Of a stretch of DNA of 36,536 nt, positions 16,372 through 25,800 are shown piece after piece. The stretch lies in the NCBI GenBank assembly GCA_046317855.1, contig JBKCVM010000038.1, positions 1 to 36,536 on the forward strand, read 5' to 3'. Position 1 is the stretch's first letter, and every line of letters starts with the position of its first letter. The notes under the pieces are model-generated. The model saw nothing but the letters and a program-made list of their open reading frames with translations. It made no database searches and was not told the DNA's origin. The DNA is from CAIOHW01 sp046317855 (lineage in GTDB: Bacteria > Bdellovibrionota > UBA1018). A program made the translations under genes and the position numbers.

Positions 16372-17967
16372 ATGCGCACAATCAGAACTCTCTCTCAGCC
16401 TCTTGTGTTTTTGGCGCTGACGTTTGCGCTGGGTGTGGCTGTTTGGGCGATTGCCCCCTGGGGCGACTTTCCGCTCAATGACGACTGGGTCTACGCACGA
16501 AACTCTGCGGCAACTGCAGAGGCAGGCTCGGTTTCAATTCCATTTGGACAATATGCTTGGTCGATCCCCCAGTTGGTGCTTGGAGCTGTTTTTGTAGAGC
16601 TTGGATTAGGAAGCTATGTTTGGCTCCGTTGGGTGGGGATTCTGGCGCTCTTAGGTTCAACGTACCTTGTGGGACGAATTTTTTGGAGTGGGCTGACCCA
16701 ATCAGGAATTCGAATTCCTCTGTTGATTGCCTTTTGTTTTTACTGTCCGCTCGTTCAGACTAGCTTTTCTTTCATGACCGATGCCCCTTTTTTGTTTCTG
16801 TTTCTGGCGGCGTTTGCAGGGTGCGGCCTGTTTTTGGCCCGCCGAACGGGAACTTCGGCGCTCGTGGCGTTAGGGTTCGTTCTGCTTGCACTCTCTCAGC
16901 GTCAATTTGGGATAGTGATCTCTGCTGCGCTTGGGGTTTGTTTGCTTTTTGAGGCTTTCAAATCGCCGGCCCCGGTGGTCTTCCCGGTAGTCTTAATGAG
17001 GGCCGGGCTGAGTTTTTTGATTCCTGCTTTAGCGTTTGTGGCCCTCACTCAGTTTTGGAAGTCCCTGACTCAAGGTGCCAGTGCGCCGCTGGATCTCACG
17101 CTCTCACCGGTCTTTGTTTTGAGTAACGCTTTTGAAATTTTGGGACATCTGGGGCTCCTTGCGGTGCCGGTGCTTTTTTTGCCTTTCTCTCAGGAGGCTA
17201 AAAGGCTTTTGAGTCAGCGATGGTTACAGGCTGTTTTGGTGCTCTTTTTTGTTTATGGACTTGGTCATCACCTGAGGGCTGAGCGTCTTTTTCCATTCAC
17301 AGACAATGTGATGTCTCGTTACGGTTTTTTTGGTCTCAATCTAGTTTTGCTAGGGGAGAGAGAAGTGGTCCTGGGGACAGGACTGAGGGGGTTTTTGACA
17401 CTCGTGTCTGTAGCAGGAGCACTCAGGATTCTTGTCGGCTTTGGCGCGGCCTGGAGGCAATCAAAGTGGGGCACTCTTGATCGGTTAGTGCTGGTTTCAA
17501 GTGTGTTCTATTTTTTGATCTGTTGTTTTCGAAAAACTTATTTTGATCGCTACTGCATTCCGCTCCTGCCGGGGGCGCTGCTGTGTCTGCTGGCTGCAAC
17601 TGTACCTGCCTTTTCAGTGCGTTGGGGAAAGTGGGCGGCTTGGGTGGGCGTCCTGGCGTCCATTTGTTTTTCTGTCACACTTCTTGAGGACTATTTTCGA
17701 TGGAACGAAGCTCGGTGGAAGGCGGGCCAGGCAGCACTTGCCCTGGGGTTTAAGTCGAGTGAGGTGGCAGGGGGGTACGAGTTTAATGGACATTATAATG
17801 GCCTGACCGGACTTCTGGGAAGAGAGGGGCAGAAGACTCCCGTGATTTTGAGCTTCTCTCATTTGCCGGGGACTTTTCTTGTCAAAGAGTTTCCGTACCG
17901 ATCCTTTTTGAGCACCCGTCTGGGCCCTGGCACTCAGAGCATTAAGCTGCTCAGGGCGCAGTATTGA
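16372..17967 (+). CDS. GT39/ArnT-like membrane glycosyltransferase, NDDW paralogue A
   Basis: A 531-residue polytopic protein. After the first membrane helix comes GDFPLNDDWVYARN (about 31-44), an acidic first-loop motif in the position of the catalytic Asp residues of GT-C enzymes of the PMT/ArnT class. SFMTDAPFLFLFLAAFAG follows (about 131-148), which is the second typical acidic site. The C-terminal end carries FRWNEARWKAG and GGYEFNGHYNG. Such enzymes transfer a sugar from a polyprenyl-phosphate donor on the periplasmic side. The downstream gene shares all these blocks. The ATG at 16372 lies 13 bases after the preceding stop, and the next ATG follows 11 bases after this stop, so this is an operon. 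Confidence 0.8.
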   Translation: MRTIRTLSQPLVFLALTFALGVAVWAIAPWGDFPLNDDWVYARNSAATAEAGSVSIPFGQYAWSIPQLVLGAVFVELGLGSYVWLRWVGILALLGSTYLVGRIFWSGLTQSGIRIPLLIAFCFYCPLVQTSFSFMTDAPFLFLFLAAFAGCGLFLARRTGTSALVALGFVLLALSQRQFGIVISAALGVCLLFEAFKSPAPVVFPVVLMRAGLSFLIPALAFVALTQFWKSLTQGASAPLDLTLSPVFVLSNAFEILGHLGLLAVPVLFLPFSQEAKRLLSQRWLQAVLVLFFVYGLGHHLRAERLFPFTDNVMSRYGFFGLNLVLLGEREVVLGTGLRGFLTLVSVAGALRILVGFGAAWRQSKWGTLDRLVLVSSVFYFLICCFRKTYFDRYCIPLLPGALLCLLAATVPAFSVRWGKWAAWVGVLASICFSVTLLEDYFRWNEARWKAGQAALALGFKSSEVAGGYEFNGHYNGLTGLLGREGQKTPVILSFSHLPGTFLVKEFPYRSFLSTRLGPGTQSIKLLRAQY

Positions 17968-17978
17968 GGGAGTGAGTG

Positions 17979-19664
17979 ATGCGCGATCTGTTTGTGGGTG
18001 GTGGTTTGGCTCTGGTGTTCTTTGTTGTGTCGTTTTTTTTGGGACCCAATGGCAACTTTCCTTTAAACGACGACTGGCAGTACGCGCACGTTGCCAAGCA
18101 TTTGGCCCAAACGGGAGTTTTTAAAGTCGATGTTCCGGTGGCGCCGACGCTTTTTTTACAGTCGGTTTTAGGAGCCTGGGTCAGCAAAAATTTTGGGTTT
18201 TCTTTTGAAGCGCTGCGCTGGCTCACCGTGGCCTTGGCGGGAGTGTTGCTAACGCTCATTTATGCCCTTCAGCGCTTTGCAGGTGCGCAGAGAACCTGGG
18301 CGGTCCTCGGAGTCTTGTGTCTTTTGGTGAATCCCCTGTGGTTGCACCTGACGCAGTCATTCATGACTGAGATCTACGGGGCTGTGATTGGGCTTTTTGG
18401 AGTCTGTCTTTGGTTTTACTCAAAACGAAGGCTGAGTCTGGCGTGCTTAGCTGCGTTCATCATGGGTTCAGCATTTTGGGTGAGGCAATACTCGGTCTTG
18501 GTTTTTCCCGCCGTGGTGGGTGCAAGTTGGATTGGGAGTGGTTTGGGCATTAAAGAAACTTTCAGAAGGTTTCTTGCAAAACCGCTCGGGCCCCTTGGGG
18601 TGGGGGTGAGTTTTTTGATGCCCGTGCTGGCTTATTTTTTTTGGTCGCGCGCGACCGGAAATTATAATCCTTCTTTTGCCGTTCCATTTAAAAAGACTTT
18701 GCTGAGGCCGGGGATAGGGCATTGGGTGATCCAAGCACCGCTTCTCGTTTTTTACGTGACCGCGGCCGTTGCGCCGCTTTGGATGGCACTGGGGGTTGGA
18801 CATTGGGGTTGGCTTAAGGCTGCCTGGAGAAGGACTTGGCGCTGGAGCGTTGGCGTGACCGTGGTGCTGGGCTGTTGGGGCGTATTGGCTTGGTTTTTTG
18901 GCGATCAGCCCTACGGAGTTCGTGGCACTCTGCATCGGTTTTTTCCGTTTCTTGGAAACGTCCTTTCTCCTTTTGGGGTTGGGCCTGTGACCCTTTCGGA
19001 TGTGTATTTTGGACCGGGCCTGGGGCCTCTGCAGTTTGAGGTTTGGCCGTGGCTCTTGATCGAGGTGGCACTCGTTGCCTTGGGGGGACTCTGGGCTACG
19101 CTTGGGCGAGGAGTTTTTGGATCCTTGCCTCAAAAGGCCAGAGAGCTGGTGGTGTTTGCCGTACTTTTGGGTGCGCTGACTTTTTTGGCCTCTGTGCAGG
19201 CTTACCTTTTTGCGATCTTTGATCGGTATCATTTTCAAGCCATGGTTGCCGCAGTGATGTGTCTTCCAGTCCTGCTCAGTGCCGTGGTGCCGGTTCCTTC
19301 ACGTAAAGCGGTGGCCACGGCCCTCTTATGCGTGGGGGCTATCGGAGCTTGGACGTTTTCTGCTCAGCACGACTACTTTGCCTGGAATGCTGCCCGCTGG
19401 AAGTTGCTGCAAAGAGCAGATGAGTCTGGGGTAAGCGCGCGAGAAATCGACGGGGGGTATGAAATGAACGGTTGGCTCACCTTTGAGGGGGGAAGGCCCA
19501 ATGCAGATGATCCAGACTGTGGGCTCAAACAGCTCTGGTTTTGTCCCTCCCGAAAATTTCAGATTGGAGTGAATCTAGAGCCCGGGCGAATCGAAGTGAT
19601 GCGGCAGAAAGTGGACTCTTGGTTGGGTCACTTTCCAGATCTGCTTTTGACTGAAAGACCTTAA
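17979..19664 (+). CDS. GT39/ArnT-like membrane glycosyltransferase, NDDW paralogue B
   Basis: A 561-residue polytopic protein homologous to its upstream neighbour. It has GNFPLNDDWQYAHVAKHLAQ after the first helix, TQSFMTEIYGAV at the second acidic position, and FAWNAARWKLLQRADE then EIDGGYEMNGWLTF at the C-terminus. Besides these blocks it is strongly diverged, so it is an old duplication and probably a different acceptor or donor specificity. ATG at 17979 has GAGGGA 8 bases upstream; a GTG one codon earlier (17976) is possible. The next gene starts with GTG two bases after this stop, so it is translationally close to the GT87-like gene. Confidence 0.8.
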   Translation: MRDLFVGGGLALVFFVVSFFLGPNGNFPLNDDWQYAHVAKHLAQTGVFKVDVPVAPTLFLQSVLGAWVSKNFGFSFEALRWLTVALAGVLLTLIYALQRFAGAQRTWAVLGVLCLLVNPLWLHLTQSFMTEIYGAVIGLFGVCLWFYSKRRLSLACLAAFIMGSAFWVRQYSVLVFPAVVGASWIGSGLGIKETFRRFLAKPLGPLGVGVSFLMPVLAYFFWSRATGNYNPSFAVPFKKTLLRPGIGHWVIQAPLLVFYVTAAVAPLWMALGVGHWGWLKAAWRRTWRWSVGVTVVLGCWGVLAWFFGDQPYGVRGTLHRFFPFLGNVLSPFGVGPVTLSDVYFGPGLGPLQFEVWPWLLIEVALVALGGLWATLGRGVFGSLPQKARELVVFAVLLGALTFLASVQAYLFAIFDRYHFQAMVAAVMCLPVLLSAVVPVPSRKAVATALLCVGAIGAWTFSAQHDYFAWNAARWKLLQRADESGVSAREIDGGYEMNGWLTFEGGRPNADDPDCGLKQLWFCPSRKFQIGVNLEPGRIEVMRQKVDSWLGHFPDLLLTERP

Positions 19665-19666
19665 AA

Positions 19667-20836
19667 GTGCGGGAAAAAATTAAAATCCGTCTTTCAGTGG
19701 TCGTCGTAGGGGTAGTTTTCACTACGGCTCTGCTCCTGATGGCGCGGCATCTGGTGGGATTGGTTGCAGTCGAGGGGCCACGAACCGATCTGGACATCGT
19801 GATCCAGGCTGCAGCAAGGTTTTTGTCGCATGAGCCTGTTTATCGACTGGATGACCCATTTGAGCACACTAAGCCGCCGCTCTTAATGGGTCTGGTTTTT
19901 TGGCTGCCTTGGGTTCCGCATTTCTGGGTCAGGCTGGCCTGGGATTGCGTTGTGTTCGTGATGCCGTTTTTGATTTTGCGCGAAGGGGTACTTGCCGGAT
20001 GGGTGGCGCGTCCTCGCTGGGGTGAGCTTTCCCTGCCACTGGCCTGGGTGGTGATGTACCCTTTTTGGTACAAAGAAGCGGGTGACTGTCAGTATAATCT
20101 TTTTATTTTTTGGCTGATTTTGGTCTCTGCTCGGTGGCTCAGATCAAGCGTAAAAGCCTTGCAGCCAGGAGCAGGTGCGCTCACAGCCGTTGCGCTTGTG
20201 CTCAAACCCACCCAAGTGTTTTTGGTGCCTTGGATTGTTTTTGGGGCGATCCGAGCTGGGGCCAAAAAGCAGCTTCTTTGGTTTGCCGCCGGGGCGCTTG
20301 CCCTGCTACTCGCGCTTGCGGGAGTCTTTATTTTTCTGTCTTCTCCGTCTGAGCTGTGGAGCTCTCATTTGGAGTGGTTTGAATTTATGCGCCACTCCAC
20401 GCTCAAGCATCTGATGGGTTCCAATAACTATGGCTTACCGACCCTGCTGGCGCGGATGGGACTGGGAGAGGGGGGAGTGAGCCCGCTCTTTACGCTTCTG
20501 GGGCTAACGGTCGTATCTGTGCTTGCAGGTTGGAAGAGTAAAAACCGCGTTTCAAGCCTCGAATGGAGTGTCTGGGTGATGCTTGCTTTTTCACCCATGA
20601 GCTGGATTTCAAACTTTGGGGTCTTTCTCTTTTTGGCTCTCGATCTTTCTCGTTTGAGCCGGTCTCTTCAGTTGGGCCTGCTGGGGCTCATCTGTCTTTT
20701 TCTTGTTTCTCGGACATCAGAACACTGGCTGGGTCCGGTTGGAATGGAGGCCTGGGGACGGCTTGCCGCTCCTTTGTGGCTCACGGCCTTGGCTCTGGTG
20801 TGTAGGGGTTGGGGTCGGGGCGGGATTCAGGTTTAG
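19667..20836 (+). CDS. GT87-like (DUF2029) membrane mannosyltransferase-type protein, copy 1
   Basis: A 389-residue polytopic protein. The first loop has TDLDIVIQAAARFLSHEPVY followed by EHTKPPLL (about 65-72), the arrangement typical of GT87/DUF2029 enzymes (acidic residue, then ..Y......PP). It continues with CQYNLFIFWLI, LKPTQVFLVPW, HLEWFEFM and NNYGLPTLLARMG. GT87 members such as mycobacterial PimE use polyprenyl-phosphate mannose; the donor here is unknown. The start is GTG at 19667 with a weak ribosome binding site, two bases after the previous stop. It is the last gene before the methionine locus. An equally long paralogue lies at 27516-28685 and shares every one of these blocks. Confidence 0.8.
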   Translation: MREKIKIRLSVVVVGVVFTTALLLMARHLVGLVAVEGPRTDLDIVIQAAARFLSHEPVYRLDDPFEHTKPPLLMGLVFWLPWVPHFWVRLAWDCVVFVMPFLILREGVLAGWVARPRWGELSLPLAWVVMYPFWYKEAGDCQYNLFIFWLILVSARWLRSSVKALQPGAGALTAVALVLKPTQVFLVPWIVFGAIRAGAKKQLLWFAAGALALLLALAGVFIFLSSPSELWSSHLEWFEFMRHSTLKHLMGSNNYGLPTLLARMGLGEGGVSPLFTLLGLTVVSVLAGWKSKNRVSSLEWSVWVMLAFSPMSWISNFGVFLFLALDLSRLSRSLQLGLLGLICLFLVSRTSEHWLGPVGMEAWGRLAAPLWLTALALVCRGWGRGGIQV

Positions 20837-20867
20837 AGGTTTATTCCTGCCCCCAAATGCGTTAGCC

Positions 20868-20904
20868 CTTGGACGTCCGGGGTCCGTGATCGGACGAGTC
20901 CAAG
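20868..20904 (+). promoter_or_regulatory. Hairpin abutting the start codon of the methyltransferase/MTHFR gene
   Basis: The leader contains an outer stem CTTGGAC (20868-20874) pairing with GTCCAAG (20898-20904) and an inner stem GTCCG (20875-20879) pairing with CGGAC (20891-20895). This gives 12 base pairs interrupted only by a two-base GA bulge. A second GTCCG (20882-20886) can pair with the same CGGAC in a tight TGAT-looped stem, so two alternative folds exist. The ATG begins two bases after the stem and the region where a Shine-Dalgarno site must lie is inside it. No T-run follows, so it is not a classical terminator. I do not recognise a named riboswitch; translational control is inferred. 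Confidence 0.5.
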
Positions 20905-20905
20905 T

Positions 20906-22804
20906 ATGAAACTTTCGCTTTTCCAAAAAAAATCGCCGGTCCTCTTTGACGGAGGTATCGCAACCGAGCTCTACGAGCGCGGCTTCTACATCAATCGCCC
21001 GTTCGAAGAGCTCAATCTCACGAACCCTGGCGATGTGCTGGCCGTACACCGCGCCTACATCGAGGCGGGCGCCCAGTTCATCACGACCAATACGTTTTCG
21101 CTCCCCGTACACCAGCTCTCCAAGTTTGACATCGCAGGCAGGCAGGCCGAAATCCTTGAGGCAGCGCTGCGGATTGCAAACGAAGCTGTAAACGAAAAAA
21201 AGCCGGGAACAGAGGTCAAAATCGCGCTTGCGATCGGCCCCACTGGAGCTGTCATCGAACCGCTCGGCCCGCTCTCGCTCGATGAAGTCAGAGCAGAATA
21301 TCACTCCATCGCCAAGGTGGCTCGATCTGCGCGTGAATCTAAGGGCCTTGGGTTTGATACTTACATTCTCGAGACTTTTTCAGAGCCCGCGGAGCTTGAT
21401 GCCGCAATTGACGGAATCCGGCGCGCAGATCCTGACCAGCCCATCGTTGCTTCAATGACTGTGTCGAGCCACCAAGCCGAGCGGCTCTCTGAATTTGCAA
21501 GCCGCTTTGGCGCTGATCCACGCATCCAGGCCGTTGGCCTGAATTGCTCGGACGGGCCTCAAGACCTTCTCAAGTCGGTGCAGCAGGTGGCGGGTCAGAT
21601 TCGCCTTCCGTTGATCGTGCAGCCAAACTCAGGGCTCCCTCGGCAAATCAATGGCCGCTACTTTTACATGACCTCGCCCGATTACATGGCCAAGTATGCG
21701 CGACGGTTCATTGATGCGGGCGCTGACGGAGTGGGGGGTTGCTGCGGAACAGGGCCTCTGCACATCCAGGCGATTGCACGGAGCATTTCAATGCTCGTTG
21801 CGCGCGCTCAGGTCGAAAGCGCAGAAAATTTGGCCGCGATATCCATCGAAGAAGACTTTTCTGCGCGCCCTGACGCAGCAACTGTGGCGGCGGTGCGCTC
21901 GGGTTCGGTCGTGCTCCAGTGCCTGGCGCGGGGCGAAAAGGTGCGTTCTGTTGAGCTCATGGCCCCCAAGGGCACTAGCCTTGAGGCTTTTGAAAAAGCT
22001 GTGGCTGCTGTCGAGGCTGCTGGCATCGGGCTTGTCAATGTTCCGGATGGCGCCCGGGCCAGCACCCGCGTGGGCTCGCTTCATCTGGCCTCCTATCTCA
22101 ATCGCAAGCCCGGCTTCAAAACCCGGGTGCTGCCGCACTTTACACCGCGCGATCGCAACTTGATTGCGCTGCAGGCCGATTTGCTCGGGGCTTCGATTAA
22201 TGGCGTCAATGATCTGCTTTTGATCACGGGTGATCCGCCCAAGCTTGGAAACAACAAGAACGCCACGGCAGTCTACGATATTGATTCGATCGGGTTGACC
22301 TACATGGTCCACTGCCTCAACCAGGGCAAGACGGTTTCTGGCGAGGAGCTGGGGTCGGCCACTGGCTTTTCGATCGGAGTGGCATCCAATCCCACCGCGC
22401 CCAACTTGGAGCTTGAGCTCTCTCGCTGGAAGTACAAAGTGCAGAGTGGTGCCGACTACGCAGTGACTCAGCCCATTTTTGAGCCTGAGACTTTTTTGAG
22501 ATGGCGGGACAAGGTGGGCGGCTCGTATCGCCCGCATGTGGTGGGCATTTGGCCCTTTTTGAGCCTGCGCAATGCTGAGTTCATGGCAAACGAAGTGCCC
22601 GGTGTTTTTGTGCCTGCTTGGGCGATTGAAAAGATGACTAAGGTTTCTGGAAGTGCCGAAGACTCGCGTAAGATGGGGATCGAGATTGCGCTCACTGTCA
22701 TGCAACGGATCGAAGACGCGTGTGAAGGCTTTGCAGTCAGCGCTCCGCTGGGCAAAGTGGACATAGCGCTTGAAGTATTTAGGGGTGTGAGCAGGGGTGT
22801 TTAA
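20906..22804 (+). CDS. Bifunctional homocysteine S-methyltransferase / 5,10-methylenetetrahydrofolate reductase
   Basis: A 632-residue fusion resembling Bacillus YitJ. Residues 1-300 are a zinc-dependent homocysteine methyltransferase: DGGIATEL, TTNTFS, and the three zinc cysteines C214 (GLNCSDG), C279 and C280 (GGCCGT). Residues about 345-632 are a MetF-type reductase: LMAPKG at the start, HFTPRDRN, LLLITGDPP (437-445), TQPIFEPETF (521-530) and a conserved IWPFLSLRNAEFMANEVPGVFVP block. The reductase makes 5-methyltetrahydrofolate with FAD; the N-terminal domain may transfer a methyl group to homocysteine from methyltetrahydrofolate or another donor. The next gene, metH, starts immediately after the stop (TAAATG), so the product can be consumed by MetH. 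The hairpin at the start suggests control of translation. Confidence 0.92.
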   Translation: MKLSLFQKKSPVLFDGGIATELYERGFYINRPFEELNLTNPGDVLAVHRAYIEAGAQFITTNTFSLPVHQLSKFDIAGRQAEILEAALRIANEAVNEKKPGTEVKIALAIGPTGAVIEPLGPLSLDEVRAEYHSIAKVARSARESKGLGFDTYILETFSEPAELDAAIDGIRRADPDQPIVASMTVSSHQAERLSEFASRFGADPRIQAVGLNCSDGPQDLLKSVQQVAGQIRLPLIVQPNSGLPRQINGRYFYMTSPDYMAKYARRFIDAGADGVGGCCGTGPLHIQAIARSISMLVARAQVESAENLAAISIEEDFSARPDAATVAAVRSGSVVLQCLARGEKVRSVELMAPKGTSLEAFEKAVAAVEAAGIGLVNVPDGARASTRVGSLHLASYLNRKPGFKTRVLPHFTPRDRNLIALQADLLGASINGVNDLLLITGDPPKLGNNKNATAVYDIDSIGLTYMVHCLNQGKTVSGEELGSATGFSIGVASNPTAPNLELELSRWKYKVQSGADYAVTQPIFEPETFLRWRDKVGGSYRPHVVGIWPFLSLRNAEFMANEVPGVFVPAWAIEKMTKVSGSAEDSRKMGIEIALTVMQRIEDACEGFAVSAPLGKVDIALEVFRGVSRGV

Positions 22805-25800
22805 ATGACCAAACGAGCTGCTGTCCTCGAAAAGATCATCCATGACCGTGTGCTCGTGCTCGACGGCGCAATGGGCACCATGGTTCAGCGCTACAAACTG
22901 TCTGAAGACGACTTTAGGCGGGGGCACTTTGAGTCGCACCCCAGCCCTCTCAAGGGAAACAACGACCTGCTGGTGCTGACCCGTCCTGATGTGATCGGAG
23001 CCATTCACAGGCAATATCTCGATGCGGGTGCTGACATCATCGAGACCAATACGTTTAATGCCAACCGAATCTCGCAGGCTGATTACGGGCTTGAGGGCTG
23101 GACACGTGAGCTCAACCTGGCGGCAGCGCGCCTTGCCCGCAAGGCGTGTGACGAGTTTGAAACCGCAAATCCCGGGCGCACGGTCTTTGTGGCAGGCTCG
23201 ATCGGGCCCACCAACAAGACGGCGTCCCTTTCGCCGGACGTCAACAACCCCGCCCTGCGGGGTGTGAGTTTTGACGAACTCGTCGAAGCGTACGATGAGC
23301 AGATGCAGGCCCTGATCGAGGGCGGTGTGGACTGCCTGCTCCCCGAAACGACTTTCGATACTTTGAACCTGAAAGCGATGATCTTTGCGTATCTTCGTTA
23401 TTACGAAGAGGGCCCTGGTCGGGGGAGCGCAAGGCTGCCCCTCATGCTCTCTGTCACCATTACGGATGCATCGGGTCGCACTCTTTCGGGCCAGACGATC
23501 GAAGCGTTTTGGAATTCAGTCAAACATGCGCGCCCGTTTTCTGTGGGCATCAATTGTGCGCTCGGGGCATCCGAGATGCGGCCGTATCTTGAAAGGCTCT
23601 CGAGGGTTGCCGATTGTTGGGTGAGCGCGTACCCCAACGCGGGTCTTCCTAATCCGCTGAGCCCCACTGGATACGACCAGGTTCCTCAGACCACGGGTGA
23701 ACTCGTAGGTGAGTTTGCCCGCTCAAAGCTCGTAAACATTGTGGGCGGCTGTTGCGGGACGACACCTGATCATATTGGCGAGGTGGCCCGAGCAGTGTGC
23801 GGGCTTGAGCCGAGAGCTAAGCCCGTCTTGAAGCCAGGGCTCAGGTTGAGTGGCCTTGAGCCTCTCGAAGTGCTGGATGGTTCTGGCGGCGCTGGAGCTT
23901 CCGGTTCCGGAAATTTCTTGATCATCGGTGAACGCACCAACGTGACGGGCTCACCCAAATTCCAGAAGCTCATTGCAGCAGATGATTTTGACGGAGCGCT
24001 CGCTGTTGCGCGCAGTCAGGTCGAAAATGGAGCCAACCTCATTGACGTCAATTTTGACGAGGGGATGCTGGATGGCGCAAAGTGCATGACGCGCTTTTTG
24101 AACCTCGTGGGCTCTGAGCCTGAGATCACGCGTGTTCCAGTGATGGTCGACAGCTCGGATTTTAAAGTCATTGAGGCTGGCCTCAAGACGTTGCAGGGTA
24201 AGGGCGTCGTGAACTCGCTTTCACTCAAGGGCGGAGTGGACGAGTTCAAGCGGCAGGCAAGGCTGGTGCGACGTTATGGCGCAGCAGCGGTGGTCATGGC
24301 CTTTGATGAAAACGGACAGGCTGCAACCCTTGAAGACAAGGTTCGGATCTGCAAACGGGCCTACGGGATATTGGTCAACGAGGAGGGATGGGATCCTTCG
24401 GACATCATCTTTGACCCCAATGTGCTTACGGTTGCGACCGGAATCGAAGAGCACCAGGAGTACGGCGTGGCCTTCATCGAGGCCGTTCGCCGCATCAAAA
24501 AAGAATGCCCGGGTGCTCGTACGAGCGGCGGAATTTCGAATGTGAGTTTTTCGTTCCGCGGCAACAATGTCATCCGCGAAGCGATGCATTCGTCGTTTCT
24601 GTACCATTCAATTGGCGCGGGCCTGGACATGGCTATCGTGAATGCCGGCATGATCGAGGTCTACGAAGAGATCGAACCTGAGCTCATGCATCATGTCGAG
24701 GACGTGCTGCTCAATCGCAGGCCTGATGCCACTGAAAGGCTTTTGGCGTTTGCAGAAAAGGTCAAGGGGACGGCAAAGGCGGCGGATGCGTCCGCAAAGC
24801 TTCAGTGGCGCGATGGCACGCTCGAAGAGCGCATCACCCATTCGCTCATCCATGGCATCACGGATTTTGTGGACGCTGACACCGAAGAAGCGTTCAAAAA
24901 ATACGGAAAACCCCTGCTAGTCATCGAAGGCCCGCTCATGGCCGGCATGTCGGTCGTGGGTGATTTGTTTGGCCAAGGAAAGATGTTTTTGCCCCAGGTC
25001 GTTAAGTCGGCCCGCGTGATGAAGAAGGCCGTGGCCTGGCTCACGCCCCATATGGATGCCGAGAAGAAATCGGGCGGTGCCGCAAGCTCGCAGGGCAAGT
25101 TCGTGATCGCCACCGTCAAGGGCGATGTGCATGACATCGGCAAGAACATTGTTTCGGTCGTGCTGGGCTGCAATGGCTACGAGGTCGTGGATCTTGGCGT
25201 CATGGTTTCTTGTGAAAAGATTTTAGAAGCCGCCCGGCGTGAAAAGGCGGATTTCGTGGGCTTGAGCGGCCTCATTACCCCGTCGCTTGAAGAGATGATT
25301 TTCAATGCGCAGGAAATGACGCGTGAAGGTTTCACAGCCCCGCTCCTGATCGGAGGAGCGACGACTTCTGCCGCGCATACTGCGATTAAGATTGCGCCTC
25401 ATTATCCGGCTCCCGTGGTGCACGTGGCCGATGCTTCGCGCGTGGTGGGCGTGCTTTCGCAGATCAAGACCGATCCAGGGTTTGGTGCGGGGCTCAAACG
25501 TTCGCAAGAAGAACTCAAGGCTGCGCACGAGCGCCGCACCCGCTCGGCCGAGCTTTTGCCGCTTGCTGAAGCCAGGGCAAAGAAGGCTGTGCTAGAAAGC
25601 GGACTTGAGCCCGCAAAGCCTGAAGGTGGACATGGCCAGTGGGTGAGGGCCGATTTTGACCTGGAGGACCTCGCGTCCTACATCGACTGGTCGCCATTTT
25701 TCTGGACCTGGGACCTCAAGGGGGTGTTTCCGGCAATTTTGGATCATCCGTCGCACGGCGCACAAGCTCGTGAGCTTTATCGTGATGCGCAGGCACTGCT

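Noticed and set aside
18468..19238. Minus-strand frame opposite the NDDW paralogue B
   Set aside because: Its translation is Lys/Pro/Gln/Arg-rich, the expected complement of a hydrophobic membrane-protein gene.
20868..20904. Rho-independent terminator after the GT87-like gene
   Set aside because: The stem is strong but is followed by the ATG and mixed sequence, not a T-run; a translational role fits better.
21788..23014. 408-codon minus-strand open frame across the MTHFR fusion and metH
   Set aside because: It spans the junction of two well-supported genes, is rich in His and Arg with no domain signature, and is a shadow of third-position bias.
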